Assembly: GCA_947095535.1 (NCBI GenBank)
Contig: OX352772.1
Coordinates: 275,600,336-275,664,335, forward strand
DNA from: Poecilobothrus nobilitatus
Lineage: Eukaryota > Arthropoda > Insecta > Diptera > Dolichopodidae
DNA: 64,000 bases
Direction: 5' to 3'
Shown here: piece by piece, positions 10,560-21,292 of the stretch
Layout: each line of letters opens with the position of its first letter
How positions within the stretch are numbered: the first letter of the stretch is position 1
The notes under the pieces: generated by a model
Databases searched by the model: none
What the model saw: the letters and a program-made list of their open reading frames with translations, nothing else
What the model was told of the DNA's origin: nothing
Made by a program: the position numbers and the translations under genes

Positions 10560-11975
10560 CATGCATACATCTATCATGCATAACATTCATACATCTATCT
10601 ATGCAGTATGCATTACAAACCAACTGTTTCTCTTATAATTTTAAAATATAATTTTATAGATCTAATCTCAAAAAGAATAATAATAGTCTAATCACCAGTA
10701 TCCATACATCTAAATTAATTACACACCTTATAATATCAGTTTTCCAATTTTGTCTAACATAAAACGGTGTAATGTTTATGTTTTTTTATATAAAACCAGT
10801 ATGCCTCGATTCACTATCACATCTTATATTAAAATAAGTTATATCAATTAGCGCATTCTCATCCTCACTTTTTAGATGGGTTTCAACCAAACATAAAAAT
10901 ACAAAATTTTCCTTTATATTCATTTCTCATTCAGTAAAATTATTAATCACATCCTGTATATTCAAATAAGTACATTCCAATTTCATTAACTATTAATATG
11001 CTCTTCTTTCACTTTCAATTTTTAATTTACGCCGCTATAATTTACACTCCAAACTAAACGCATTATGCATAACATCTACATATTTAATTTTCATTTAGTT
11101 CTAAACTCTCTTTAACCTTTATGCAATTTATACATTTATTAACCTCTTCTGTATAATTCTTCTTTTTATGCTCTTTACTACCACACTTAACACACCTCTG
11201 TTTATCCTTACATACACCAGCCTTTTGGTTAAATCCACAACATTTATAACATCTCAAAACATTCACTTCACAGTCAATCATTAATCTTTTTTTCTTATTA
11301 TTTCCCTAAATGCAACGCCATCCAACATTCAGAAGCAACGCAACTCTACAATTGCGTACATACATTATGTTTCTATTTTTAAACAAAGCGTACACCTTTA
11401 ACAATTTATAGTTTTACATTCTATTTTATTCTGTTCTTAATTGCTTTTACTATTTTTTTCATACCTTATTGTTTTCACTATATCTTTGTCTTTTACCTTC
11501 ATCACTCTTTTGTTCCTTAATAATTTCTGCAAAACTACAAACCTTTTTTATTTCCACTAAATTCGTCTCATAAATATTATTTTGCGTGCTAGACAATTCA
11601 TTTATTTTTTCTGCTATTGTTTTCCCCCATTTCCATTAGTAGTCTCTTCATATCACTTACATTTTTTTGATCATTATTTTCATTTCATTTTCATTCCTTT
11701 GTAATGCTCCTTCAAACTGCTCGTTATAGTATTTAAGTTGATTTGCAGTCTTCTCTATACTTACTTCCTTCATTACCAAACCAATATTTGGAATGTACAT
11801 GTAATACAAGCAGGCGGCATAAATCCAACCATCTCTCGGTCCAGACTTTGAGACTGTATTGATCAATACCCGAACACTTGGTCTTAGAATGAAAGATTTT
11901 ATTACAAACTCCTTCACATTTAATTCCTGATTCTCCAGCAACCGCTGACTTACATTTACTGCAGTATTCGACCAT
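10560..11975 (-). pseudogene. LINE ORF1 (PHD finger + CCHC) and ORF2 endonuclease start
   Basis: Decayed non-LTR element on the minus strand. ORF1 begins at 11975 with a PHD-like finger (MVEYCSKCKSAV...GIKCEGVCNKIFH). A coiled region follows (NQLKYYNEQFEGAL, 11750-11660), and CCHC-type knuckles (CYKCCGF...CVKCGSKEHK, 11281-11084). ORF2 then starts: FLCLVETHLKSEDENALID near 10910-10860 and IRCDSESRHTG near 10830 are endonuclease-domain residues. The reverse transcriptase is missing, so the fragment is cut off downstream. Stops and shifts are frequent. PHD-bearing ORF1 proteins are known in insect Jockey-type LINEs. Confidence 0.75.
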
Positions 11976-12580
11976 TATATTATTTTATATCTTAAATTTA
12001 ATAAAAAAAATCATATTCACAGTACATATTCAATTTTGTTTTAAACTTATAGATATAATAGAATTTTATTAGTTACATACTGTTATAGAATAAAATAAAA
12101 TGTACATATTAATACCGGCTATATTCCGGTTATTCTCCATATTAATAGTGCTCTATTCCATTCCATATGTATTAATCCAGTCAAAATTAAATGCAGTTTT
12201 ATGTTTAAAATATTTTTCCAGGGGTCTTATATTTCTGTGCGCAATAAAAGATAGAGTATATGAATAATCAAAAATCTTCTAAATTATAAACAAAAATTTT
12301 ATTTCCTCATATGTACATAATACATACATATTTATGGTTGTGATATGATCCAAATATTCGGCTTTCTTTAATGTTTAAACAAAATGCATATGTATGTGCA
12401 TTTGTTATCTGAACCTAATTAAAAATGCGGAACAATGACAGAGTTAATCTATTTTCTACTTCATTTCTTATTAATAAAAAACATCGTAAAACATACATTT
12501 TATGAAATATGAAGAAATCAAATAAATATTAAATTAAACTACAAAATCTATCATTTTTCTGAAACCATTTTTTCACTTTT
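11976..12580. other. AT-rich intergenic stretch
   Basis: Nothing recognisable apart from T/A-rich runs and short ATGTACATA repeats. It separates the LINE remnant from the GAR1 3' end. Confidence 0.5.
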
Positions 12581-12586
12581 TTTATT
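12581..12586 (-). terminator. GAR1 polyadenylation signal
   Basis: AATAAA on the minus strand (TTTATT here), about 80 bases beyond the GAR1 stop codon. It is the nearest canonical signal. Confidence 0.55.
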
Positions 12587-12665
12587 AAAATTTCAAGCCA
12601 AATTTTGAGCCACATCTTACTTTAAAATATATTTTCATAAAAGAAAATTTCATCTTACTGATTAT

Positions 12666-13277
12666 TTACCACCGACCCCGACCAGAGTTTGAACGAGCAC
12701 CAGAAGCACCACGGCCACCACCACCTCCCCTGGAACCAAACTTTTGGAATTTTCCACCACGATTACTCCCTCTTTGGTTGCCAAATTGTCCACCAACGCC
12801 CCCTCTGTTATTACGACCATTACTGGTAGCATTACCTCTGCCCCTTTTTGAGCTGGAACCACCTTTAGGCTTTGACAAAAACCTTGATAAAGGCAGCAAT
12901 TTTTGAGGATTTAAATAGAAAAGCTGATTTATTTTAAAACTGGAAGCTTTCATATTTTCGCTTAGCTTTATTGTAACAGAATAATCTCTAAGGGTTCCAA
13001 ATATTTCATCTATTTTACCAATTTGAACTTTGTTATCTAAATAAACTGGAGCACTAAAATAAGGTACGTCTTCAATGTTAGCTTTGCAAACAAGATCGCC
13101 CTCGCACGGGTATGAAAATGTTCCAAATGGAATTACTCTTTCTGGTGGTCCTGTGTCAAAATTCCTTTGCGTGCCTCTTCCTCTAAATGAATTACCACGA
13201 CCACCTCCACCCACACTTCTACTAAGACCCGCTCCACGATGTCCACCCCTACTTTGATTACCGCCCCGAAACCCCAT
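12666..13277 (-). CDS. GAR1: H/ACA ribonucleoprotein subunit GAR1
   Basis: GAR1 is a core protein of H/ACA snoRNPs in the nucleolus and Cajal bodies. It binds dyskerin and supports rRNA and snRNA pseudouridylation. The ORF encodes 203 residues. The N-terminus is a glycine/arginine-rich tail ([14 protein letters not shown]...). The central Gar1 fold spans about residues 45-135: [53 protein letters not shown] and LLPLSRFL. A second RGG-rich tail ends in SGRGRW. Length, order and motifs fit the family well. The gene is intronless and followed by AATAAA about 80 bases downstream. No frame damage is seen, so this is likely a working host gene. Confidence 0.95.
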   Translation of the reverse strand: MGFRGGNQSRGGHRGAGLSRSVGGGGRGNSFRGRGTQRNFDTGPPERVIPFGTFSYPCEGDLVCKANIEDVPYFSAPVYLDNKVQIGKIDEIFGTLRDYSVTIKLSENMKASSFKINQLFYLNPQKLLPLSRFLSKPKGGSSSKRGRGNATSNGRNNRGGVGGQFGNQRGSNRGGKFQKFGSRGGGGGRGASGARSNSGRGRW

Positions 13278-13488
13278 TTTTATTATAGGCTGAAAATTTT
13301 AAATTTTAAATTTTTTGACCTTTAAGATTTTTTAATTTATATCTTCTATTCACCTTAAATCACCTCTAATGTTTAATAAATAACAAACTATATATTCAAT
13401 CTGCAATTTGCAATGAAAATTTTGAAATCCTTCACAAAATTATAAAATAAATAATTTGAGATGTGAAATTATGCTATGACTATAATTT

Positions 13489-13653
13489 ATGACAGTTTCA
13501 GCACAAAAAGGATATAAATATTTAACACGTGAAATAGAAAAAATTTCTAAAAGAAGGGACACTGAAGCGATGTTTGAATATTCTTCCGGTCTTGATGGTA
13601 CTGTTACTGTTACTGTTAATGGTATTGCTAATTTTCATGAAGATTTTTTTTGA
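13489..13653 (+). CDS. Unassigned 54-codon ORF divergent to GAR1
   Basis: ATG at 13489, stop TGA at 13651. The product starts MTVSAQKGYKYLTREIEK and is highly charged in its first half (KISKRRDTEAM). It lies about 210 bases from the GAR1 start in the opposite direction, so a shared bidirectional promoter is possible. I do not recognise the protein. The opposite strand also has a 60-codon ORF here (13704-13522). It may be a first exon or chance. Confidence 0.3.
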   Translation: MTVSAQKGYKYLTREIEKISKRRDTEAMFEYSSGLDGTVTVTVNGIANFHEDFF

Positions 13654-14757
13654 TTTTTTGACAACTTTAGAAAGAGCATTGAACTGAAAATATTGACGGG
13701 GCAATAAAATGAGTTTTGCACTCTCCAGAATGACAGCATTAAAAAATATATGTATATAATTGTCACTGTCAGTTAATTAGTAAATAGTAATTAATGACAA
13801 TATAAAAATACATTATTTTCATTTATTTGGTTGAGTTTTGAAAAATATCTAATTTACAAAAAAAAAAAATATTTATAATGATTAGAAACATAAGTTTACA
13901 AATTTTTAAATAACTAAAATTTAATTTGTAGATAAAGAAATCAGTACAGCAAACTGAAAAAAAAATCTTACCCTTTTTCTGTTCTATTCTAAAAAATGTT
14001 CATGTCAAAACTAAAAAAAAAAAGTGTAAAACTAGAAAAAATAGGTTTGACTTTTTTCAGTTTTGCACTTCTCAAGTCAACCTTTCTTTTTTCAGATAAG
14101 AAAACGACATGAATAGTGAGTAAAGTCCATTATATCACTGTCACAAAAAAAAGGCCAAAAAGGCTCCCAAAATAGGCCGAAAATCGATAGTCTTTTAACG
14201 TTAGACTCTAAGTTTTATAAAAAAATTAACTTTTTTGCATTATTTTTCGCGAAAAATAATTTTTAAAATTTTTTTCATACAAAAATAGAAATTTTTGTTA
14301 TGAAAGGACGACTGCCATTTTGATGTTTTTACACATTCTTATAAATTTTAGTATACACATCCATATATGGAAAGAATTGCCATTGTACAATTTATATAAA
14401 AAATAAAAATCAAAATGATAAAATGATAAAAATGAAAGGGAAAAGGAAAAATGAAACAACAAATTTTTAGATAGTCCAGATAATTCAGATTTAAATAAAA
14501 TAAAAAATTATTGAATTCTTTATATTGAAAACGTAAATAAATTAATTTCAGCTTTTTTAAATGAAAATGGAAACATATTTTATAATTTATTTTTATAAAC
14601 ATATTAATTTATTATCTAAAAATTTAATTTTTATAGAATTATTAACTCTTAATATAAAAATTTAATTTTTTTAAAGTCAGGGGCTCCCTCCTTCAAACAC
14701 CCGCTAACAGTTTAAGAAATTTTTTTTAATTCGGCAAGTAAGCCCATACGACAAGCA
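13654..14757. other. AT-rich stretch with a dispersed repeat
   Basis: No gene seen. 14180-14310 (AAAATTAACTT...GCATTATTT, then TTTTTGTTATGAAA) resembles 32060-32145. The companion motif ATCGATAGTCTTTTA at 14184 occurs inverted near 32200. This suggests two decayed copies of a small non-autonomous element. Runs of TTTTTTCAGTTTTGCAC and AAACTAAAAAAA are repetitive. Confidence 0.5.
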
Positions 14758-15643
14758 TCTATTGACATAGATATACTAGTACTTTAGATTGGCTATATAA
14801 AAGAAAAATTCAGTCAATTTTGAGTCAGCTGTTTATTGATGTTTTTTTTGTGTAAATTTAAATTTAGTTTCCCCTGGAAACAGTGCCCGCTAAAAATGGA
14901 AATTTATGTTATAGATTTAAATACTAAATATTTAATAGAAAAAAATATTTATCCTTAGTGTAACCGTATCTGCAGCTTCATTTTTACTTGCTACTCGAGT
15001 TTGTAAATCATAAACTTGTTCTTCTAGTAATAGTTTATTACCAATACTATCTCTTAAATTTTTATTTTCTTTTTGTAATTTTGAATTTTCTCTAAATCTT
15101 GAATACTTGTTTATCGTCGTAATATTCAAATAATACATGTACCTTGGACAAAGTTTTCCAATCGATAAATACGATACGATAAATTTTCTCTGTAATTCTT
15201 TAATTTGAAATTTTCTTGTTTGTTATTCTTGTATATTCTCTTCAAATTTAGAATTTAAATATTTAAATTCATTAGACTTTTCTTCCACAGCGGAAGTTCC
15301 ACTCCATTCAATTGAATTCGAATAATTTAAACTAACTAATTTAAGTTTTCAACTTTTCTTTTATATTCAATATTCAATAATTTTATATATCCAATATAAA
15401 AAATATCTAAATTTATACATCCAAATCTATCAATATCTATGAGAGAAACTGTACTGCGATTTTATAATAATTTTAATGAAATTTTATAATTTAAAAACAG
15501 CTGGCATCCAACTAGCGTCAAATGAACGACATTACTTGAATGTCATATGTTTTATTTTTGACTGAAATTTCTTGTATAGGAAAATACATTAGAGTGAAAG
15601 AGAAAGTGCCAATCTAAAGTACTATTATATCTATGTCTATTGA
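14758..15643. mobile_element. Non-autonomous DNA transposon, 36-bp TIRs
   Basis: Left end 14758-14793 and right end 15608-15643 are inverted repeats matching at 33 of 36 positions (core CATAGATATA then TAGTACTTTAGATTGGC). The 886-bp interior lacks a transposase but carries a coiled-coil gene fragment on the minus strand. A related solo right end is at 18160-18277. The target duplication is unclear. Confidence 0.8.
14932..15350 (-). pseudogene. Captured coiled-coil gene fragment (possibly Mad1-like)
   Basis: On the minus strand a reading frame runs NSIEWSGTSAVEEKSNEF... to KELQRKF and then FRENSKLQKENKNLRDSIG and KLLLEEQVYDLQTRVASK. It has one stop (TAA after NIQE) and an inserted-looking stretch between the halves. 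The heptad-rich NKLLLEEQVxDLQTRV pattern recalls the spindle-checkpoint protein Mad1, but this is from memory and not proven. It lies wholly between the TIRs of a small transposon, so it looks like a captured host exon. There is no start codon context or promoter of its own. Confidence 0.5.
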
Positions 15644-16364
15644 TATTTTTTTTCCTTGTTAGAAATCAAAAAAAATAAAAGTTAACTTTTTTATATGAAA
15701 AATAAAATTTTTTGTATATATAATATTATACTATTATCTACAATTATTTATAAAATTTGTTATTTTATACAAATTCCAAATATCTATAATATAAAAAGTT
15801 ACCTAAAAAAATTTTGTAAATTTGTTATTTTATGCAAATTCCAAATATCTAAAATATAATAAATTTCCTAAAATAATTTTGTACAACCCTTTTTATTTTC
15901 ATTTAAAAATTCTTTTCAAATATTACTTAAAGAATTCCACTATGGCAGGCAACACTTTTAAAAAATGCATGAGTGTTGAAAGTGTGAAACGTCATACCGC
16001 CATTTAATAGATTAAAGTTTTATATTGAAAGTCGGAAATTTTAAAATTAAAAAAAAGGTAAAAGAAAGCAAAAAATTGAAAAAAAGGCCACCCAACAGAG
16101 AAGGAAGAGAAAAGGAATCATTTAAAAAAAAAAATAAGGATCAGACCATTTTCACGGGACTTATTGGATGACAGCGTTAAAGTGGACTCTGCCCAGAATA
16201 GTAAAAAAGGAGAAAAAATATATAATTATTGATAATTTATAGCAAGATTTCGACAATTGAAAATTAACATAATCTAATTTATTAATGTTTACATTAATTT
16301 TGTGTTTTGTGGCAAAAAATTTTTAAAAAGTTTTTTATATTCAAAATAAAAAATTATAAATTAT
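15644..16364. other. AT-rich stretch, nothing recognised
   Basis: 15730-15790 and 15815-15870 form an imperfect direct repeat (TTGTTATTTTAT, CAAATTCCAAATATCTA). Purine-rich runs occur at 16040-16140. No gene is seen. Confidence 0.45.
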
Positions 16365-17059
16365 CACCCATATTCTTGAAGACTCATCACTTACGCGATG
16401 AAAATATGTATCACATCACGTCTATATAAATTTGTAATTCTTGAAGACTCATGATGAAAATCTTTGTTATGTTGGTAGTAATTTACTGTCAAATGAAAAT
16501 TTTGCCATATTTAAACGTTCAGCTAAAATTATTTAAAAAAGAGGTTTGATTTTTAAATTGTAAATGAAAGTACATATTCATAAGTTGCAAGAAGCCGTCG
16601 TATCTTGTGAACCAGAAGTCGGACCGAAGTGATTAAAAAAACCTAGTATCCGATTCTGTAATAGAAATTAAAAATAAAAAAAAGAATGAGAAAAGTACCA
16701 AAAAGTGGCACCTTAGTTTTTGGGGGTTATTTTTTTTGGGCGGGCTATTTTTAAAGTCGAACCGTTTTTTCTCTTTTCCTTTCCACTCTATCTATTTTTA
16801 TATTTTTATTTAAACTTAACTAAAAACTAAAAAAAATACTTAATTCCTAAGAATTACTTAAAAGTGATATTTATCGTATAAGAATTTGGCCGTGATAGAA
16901 AATGGCTATCGCTTCGTAGGAAAAGTCTTGCAGAAACACCACACACGATACTTTTGACATTTAATATCGCGTCTACTTGAAAACATCACTTTAGAGTCTT
17001 GCAGAATAACATGGCGTCAGTGATACTCTTCGTTTGATAAGTCTTCAAGAATATGGGTG
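16365..17059. mobile_element. Non-autonomous DNA transposon, 25-bp TIRs
   Basis: 16365-16389 (CACCCATATTCTTGAAGACT...) and 17035-17059 are inverted repeats with one mismatch. TAT flanks both sides as a possible 3-bp target duplication. A second CTTGAAGACTCATGATGAAAAT block at 16441-16462 repeats the end inside the element. There is no coding capacity. Confidence 0.78.
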
Positions 17060-17244
17060 TATAAGTATCTAAATTATTATTAAATAATTATAAAAAACTT
17101 GGAACAAACGACACTAATTGTTGAGGAAGAGGATGCGAAGAGAAGGGAAAGTAATCATTTTTATTTCAACATACATACATATATTGTAATTTAATTTATA
17201 ATATGTAATATAATGTCCACGTTCCTATTTTAGTTTGTTTAGTT

Positions 17245-17397
17245 ATGGCGGCAAATAAAAGCTGTAGATTTAGAAACTACTCAGCACCAAAGAAAAATAA
17301 GAAAAAACATTGGGTCAGGCCATACTACCAGCAGAAAGAAGAATCAGGATGTTATAAAAACATTTTTTTTTATCCTTCTCTAATGTATCGTGAATGA
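17245..17397 (+). pseudogene. Small Harbinger-type ORF fragment
   Basis: A 50-codon ORF starts MAANKSCRFRNYSAPKKN and contains KKHWVRPYYQQKEESGCYKN. This is like the WVRPxxxxREExGxYxN block near the N-terminus of HARBI1/PIF transposases. The remaining transposase is absent. It is probably a remnant of a PIF/Harbinger element, or less likely a first exon. Surrounding DNA is AT-rich with no inverted repeats that I can assign. Confidence 0.4.
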
Positions 17398-18159
17398 AAA
17401 ATATTTGTTTATAAATAATAAAAATACTGTTTAGGCAACATAACAAACAAAATTTCAGCCACTCTTTGAGTAAACAACTATTTTTACATTATTTAGTTTC
17501 TTCCGCAAATATTCCCGCTAAAACTTAAAAGAAACTTTTGCGCTTTTTATATTTTTGAATTTTAAGTTTTTTTCTTACAGAAATCAAAATAAAATAAAAA
17601 ATGAAGTAGTTAGTGAGAAAAGTATTTGTATAATAAAAATAAATAAATAAATAAAAGTGTCTAAATAATATAAAAAATAATATAAAATATCTAAAAAATA
17701 AATAAATTTGTATAAATAATATAAAAAAATATAGAGATATAGAAGTGATTATTAATAAATAATAATATAGTGGAACAATCTTAATAATTTGTTGTGTATT
17801 TGGGTGTTTTAATATGTACATATAGAAAATGTAAAAATACCTCTTTTCATATGTTTCCAAAAAACATAATTTTAAAAAATAAGTCGATTTTTAATATTGG
17901 AAGCTTAATAAACAATCTAATTTATTTTTAATCATGCATAATTATTTCTTTTACCTATTATTTGATTTATTATTCTAATCTATACTTTTATTTTTATATT
18001 TTTTATTATCAACATCAATACTTTTCTATTCCTGCTTTTGGGTCTTCTACTACTTACTAACTAAATAAATACAAGTACTGTGAGATGTACATATCTGATT
18101 TTAGAAGAAAGAAACTGTTCTATATGCTTTAACGTATAAATTGCACAAAATCTAAACGG
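17398..18159. other. AT-rich stretch
   Basis: Simple A/T runs (for example AAATAAATAAATAAAA near 17640). No supportable gene. Confidence 0.5.
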
Positions 18160-18277
18160 CTGTCTTTGCATTAGAGTAAAACATATGTTTAACATAATTT
18201 TTGGCTGAAAATGGTTGAATAGGAAACACATTAAACTGAGAGAGAAGCTGCCAATCTATATTTTATTATATCTATGG
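18160..18277. mobile_element. Solo right end of the 14.76-kb element family
   Basis: Resembles 15540-15640: CATATGTTT, GACTGAAA/GGCTGAAAA, TAGGAAAxxACATTA, then GCCAATCTA...TATATCTATG. The left end was not found. Confidence 0.6.
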
Positions 18278-18510
18278 CGAAACCCATATTTCAACCACTA
18301 ATCTTATATGGTTCTTCTATTTGGTATGACTGCGCTAAATGTCATATAAAAAAATTGCAAATTATTCAAAAGGAAATCTTAAAAATGATGCTTAACCTAT
18401 GATTTTTTACTCCACAAATAAACTTCATTTTAAGGCTGGATTGGATACTATTGATATCATGTTAAATAAATTAAAAATAAAATTCAACAATAAATATTTA
18501 AATATACATT
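18278..18510 (+). pseudogene. LINE reverse transcriptase C-terminal scrap
   Basis: KPIFQPLILYGSSIWYDCAKCHIKKLQIIQKEILKMMLNL is the thumb/connection region of a Jockey-type RT (compare VRPILEYSSQVW in LINE A). It is cut at its 5' side by the transposon end and followed by A-rich sequence. Short stops follow at once. Confidence 0.7.
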
Positions 18511-18830
18511 AAATAAAATTCAAAATTGTAATTTATAAAATATCACAGTTGAACAAATTATTTAAATATATGTATTTAAACACTGTAAAAATAAACCAAA
18601 TAAATAAGCACATGTAAAATATTATGAAAGAAATAAGTAAATAAATAAAAATAAATATTATAATAATATAATTCGTATATACAATATATATTTATACGAA
18701 TATGACAAATTCTTAAATTGGGGGTGGATTTTATAGCGGGTTACAAAAGAAGAATTGCCGCCTTTTACTTAAAATTTATATACATATATGTTATTATAGG
18801 TTTGTATACAGTTAGCCGAATGTTAAATTG

Positions 18831-19781
18831 CAATTTGCCTAATGTCTTTTGACAAAAAGGACATTTCGCAACTTTCCATTTGGCATATTTGACTATTTTG
18901 CAAATGGTTGTTTAGCATAATAAGACACTTGGCAAAAAGATATTTGGCAAAAATATATTTTGCAAATAGTATTTGGAATTTAGAAAAATTTTTGCGCAAA
19001 CATTTTTCTAAATTCTAAATACTATTTGCAAAATATATTTTTGTCAAATATTTTCTTCGAAATAAATTAAACTAGTTTAAACTAGTACTAAATAAGCTGA
19101 TTAAATATTATGATTTATAAAATTACATAATTCATAAAAATATTATTTAATTTATTTTATTTTGAACTTTATGTACAGAAATATATATGGATACATAATA
19201 TATTATAAATTATAATATACATAAATACTAGTTGTTTTATTTTAAATTTAAATAATCGGCTATTAAAAGTAGTAATTTAACTTCCTTATAATCATCTTTT
19301 TTTGATAAAATTCTTTTAATTTTCTTATCTTATAAGAAATACTTTTTCTTTTTTACCACAGGTACACCACCAATCTCAAACTTCTCTATTTCTGCCTTGA
19401 CAAATTTTATTTGCTTTTTTTAAGACGTCTATATGTTACAACAATGTATCCAAAAACAAAATATACCTGCCAAGCAAACAACAATGTATTATGATAAATA
19501 TGATAAAAACTTTTAATAAAAATTATTATAAAATCAATTACTTTTATCCAACGACAATAAAAAGTATAAAAGAAAACCGTTATCTTAAACTCGTTTTTTT
19601 ATTATCATTAATAAAGAATTAAAATAATTATTACTTCAAGTTGTTATTTGTTAAGTGGATTGTTGTGAAAAGTATTAGTTGCAAAGTGTCCTATTTGATA
19701 AATAAACTATTTGCAATATGATAATTATGCTAAAATGAAATTTGTGAAATTAGAAATTTTGCCAAATAGCATTAGGCGAAA
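18831..19781. mobile_element. Foldback-like element of iterated TTTGGCAAA motifs
   Basis: The ends are weakly inverted: TTGCCTAATG at 18834 and CATTAGGCGAA at 19770. 18850-19050 is packed with self-complementary variants such as TTTGACAAA, TTTGGCATA, TTTTGCAAAT and CTTGGCAAAA. The middle (19255-19430, minus) reads KFVKAEIEKFEIGGVPVV and KRILSKKDDYKEVKLLLLI with one stop, perhaps a transposase tail. The element class is uncertain. Confidence 0.5.
18942..19049. repeat. 108-bp hairpin, 48-bp arms
   Basis: 18942-18989 and 19002-19049 are inverse copies matching at 46 of 48 positions, with a 12-base loop TTTTGCGCAAAC minus edges. RNA or single strands from here would fold tightly. Confidence 0.85.
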
Positions 19782-20528
19782 TGGGATTTGATATGTACAT
19801 AGATTTTGCGAAGAGGTCCGCTCCCGTTATTATATGCTAAATTCTGTATCAGGGGAGATTTTATAGTTTGGTACAGTAAAATAAAACCAAGTTAAATCAA
19901 ATACAGATTAATGATAGCAACCTTTATGCTACTCAATGGGCTTTAATTCTTCTTTGAAAAGGAATTAAAGCCCACGGACGTTAAATCCAAAATTAAACAA
20001 ATTAAAGACCGTTCTGTCACTGCACCATATAGTTGGTCTTTTTAGAAATGATTTTAGTCACCCTTTTTTTCTTTTATGAAATGGTTACTTTTTTGAAATG
20101 TCATTAAAACGTCATTTACTTGTCTTGTCGGCCAACAAGAATTGTTTCGGCTTTCTATTCTCTAATCTCTCATAAATAAAAAACAAAAACAGAAAAACAT
20201 TAAATTTAATTTGTCAGTTTACTTTACATTAGTTACTTATTAAAATAAAAGAAATCTGATTCTAACAAAAATTACGAATACTTGGCGAAACGGAAACAAA
20301 AAAAAAAAACGACTAATAAAAATTCTACGTTGCAAAAAAAATTCTTGTATTTTACACAAATTATTAATAGAAAAAAAAAAAGGTTTACGTCATTTTCCAG
20401 ACGTGGAAATTAAATAAAAAAAACATATTTTTATTGTTTATCTAAAAAAGAAAGAGACCAGAAAAAATTAGAATAGATTTAAAAATATATAATCTCAACC
20501 AAAAACGACAAATCTCTTGTAACGACAA
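19782..20528. other. Upstream region of the PRA1 gene
   Basis: Contains a perfect 13-bp inverted repeat at 19937-19949 / 19962-19974 (TGGGCTTTAATTC). A-rich tracts run up to the ATG at 20529. No TATA box can be named with confidence. Confidence 0.45.
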
Positions 20529-21292
20529 ATGGATGTAAAAGTTGATGTAAGTGGTGACATGGAAGCACCGCCATTAAATCCAAAGACAGGATTTTCATTT
20601 TCAAAGTAAAATATGAAATAATATATTATGTTTTCTTTAATTAAATAATCTTTATTTTTAGTATCAAAAATATTTCAAGTTTATCATCATCTATATCCCC
20701 ATTAGAAATTTTTAAACAAATTCGTGCACAATTACGCCCATGGTCAGAATTTGTAAATACACAGAATTTTAAAGCAATTCCAAGTTTACAAAGATTAAGC
20801 GGAAGAGTTATTAGAAATTTGGCATATTTTCAAAGCAATTATTTGTGTGTTTTTATTGTTTTGATGTTATATTGTCTGTAAGTTTATTATTTAAATTTTT
20901 AACGCCTCTTTTTGTTCAATTCAAATTCAATTTAATGTTTTAGCATTACATCACCATTGATTTTAATTGTGTTATGTGGAGTATTCTATTTGACATATCG
21001 AATCAGAAGAGCTGATACATCTGTTCAAGTATTTGGTAAACAAATTAATTCGTATCAACAAGGGATAATTGTTAATATAGCTGCAGCTCCTGTTTTATAT
21101 TTAGCAGGAGCTGGATCGATTATATTTTGGGTTATTGGTAATTTTGATTTATAATTATTTAGTAAAATTAGAGAAATTAAATATTTTATTTTAGGAGCTT
21201 CTTGCTTTGTAATATCACTTCATGCTGCTTTTTATAATATTGACGCGATTGTAACGGAAGAAACGGAAGGTTTTTTATCTGAAGTAGTTTAA
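20529..21292 (+). CDS. Prenylated Rab acceptor protein 1 (PRA1/RABAC1 family)
   Basis: A membrane protein of Golgi and endosomes that binds prenylated Rab GTPases. Coding exons are 20529-20605, 20662-20877, 20944-21137 and 21195-21292. All introns are GT-AG and 56-66 bp, and together the exons give 194 codons in frame. The N-terminus is hydrophilic. The family signature RPWSEFVNT is at about residues 45-53, then RNLAYFQSNY near 75-84. Two hydrophobic hairpins follow: CVFIVLMLYCLITSPLILIV and the region of IAAAPVLYLAGAGSIIFWVI. HAAFYNIDAI and an acidic tail (EETEGFLSEVV) close the protein. Length and motifs match RABAC1 closely. No frame damage is seen. Confidence 0.93.

Noticed and set aside
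12662..12862. 66-codon ORF antisense-frame to GAR1
   Set aside because: It lies inside GAR1 in another frame of repetitive RGG codons; a shadow of the real gene.
17525..17860. 111-codon minus-strand ORF
   Set aside because: Mostly F, Y, I, L from AT-rich repeats (AAATAAATA); no domain or start context.
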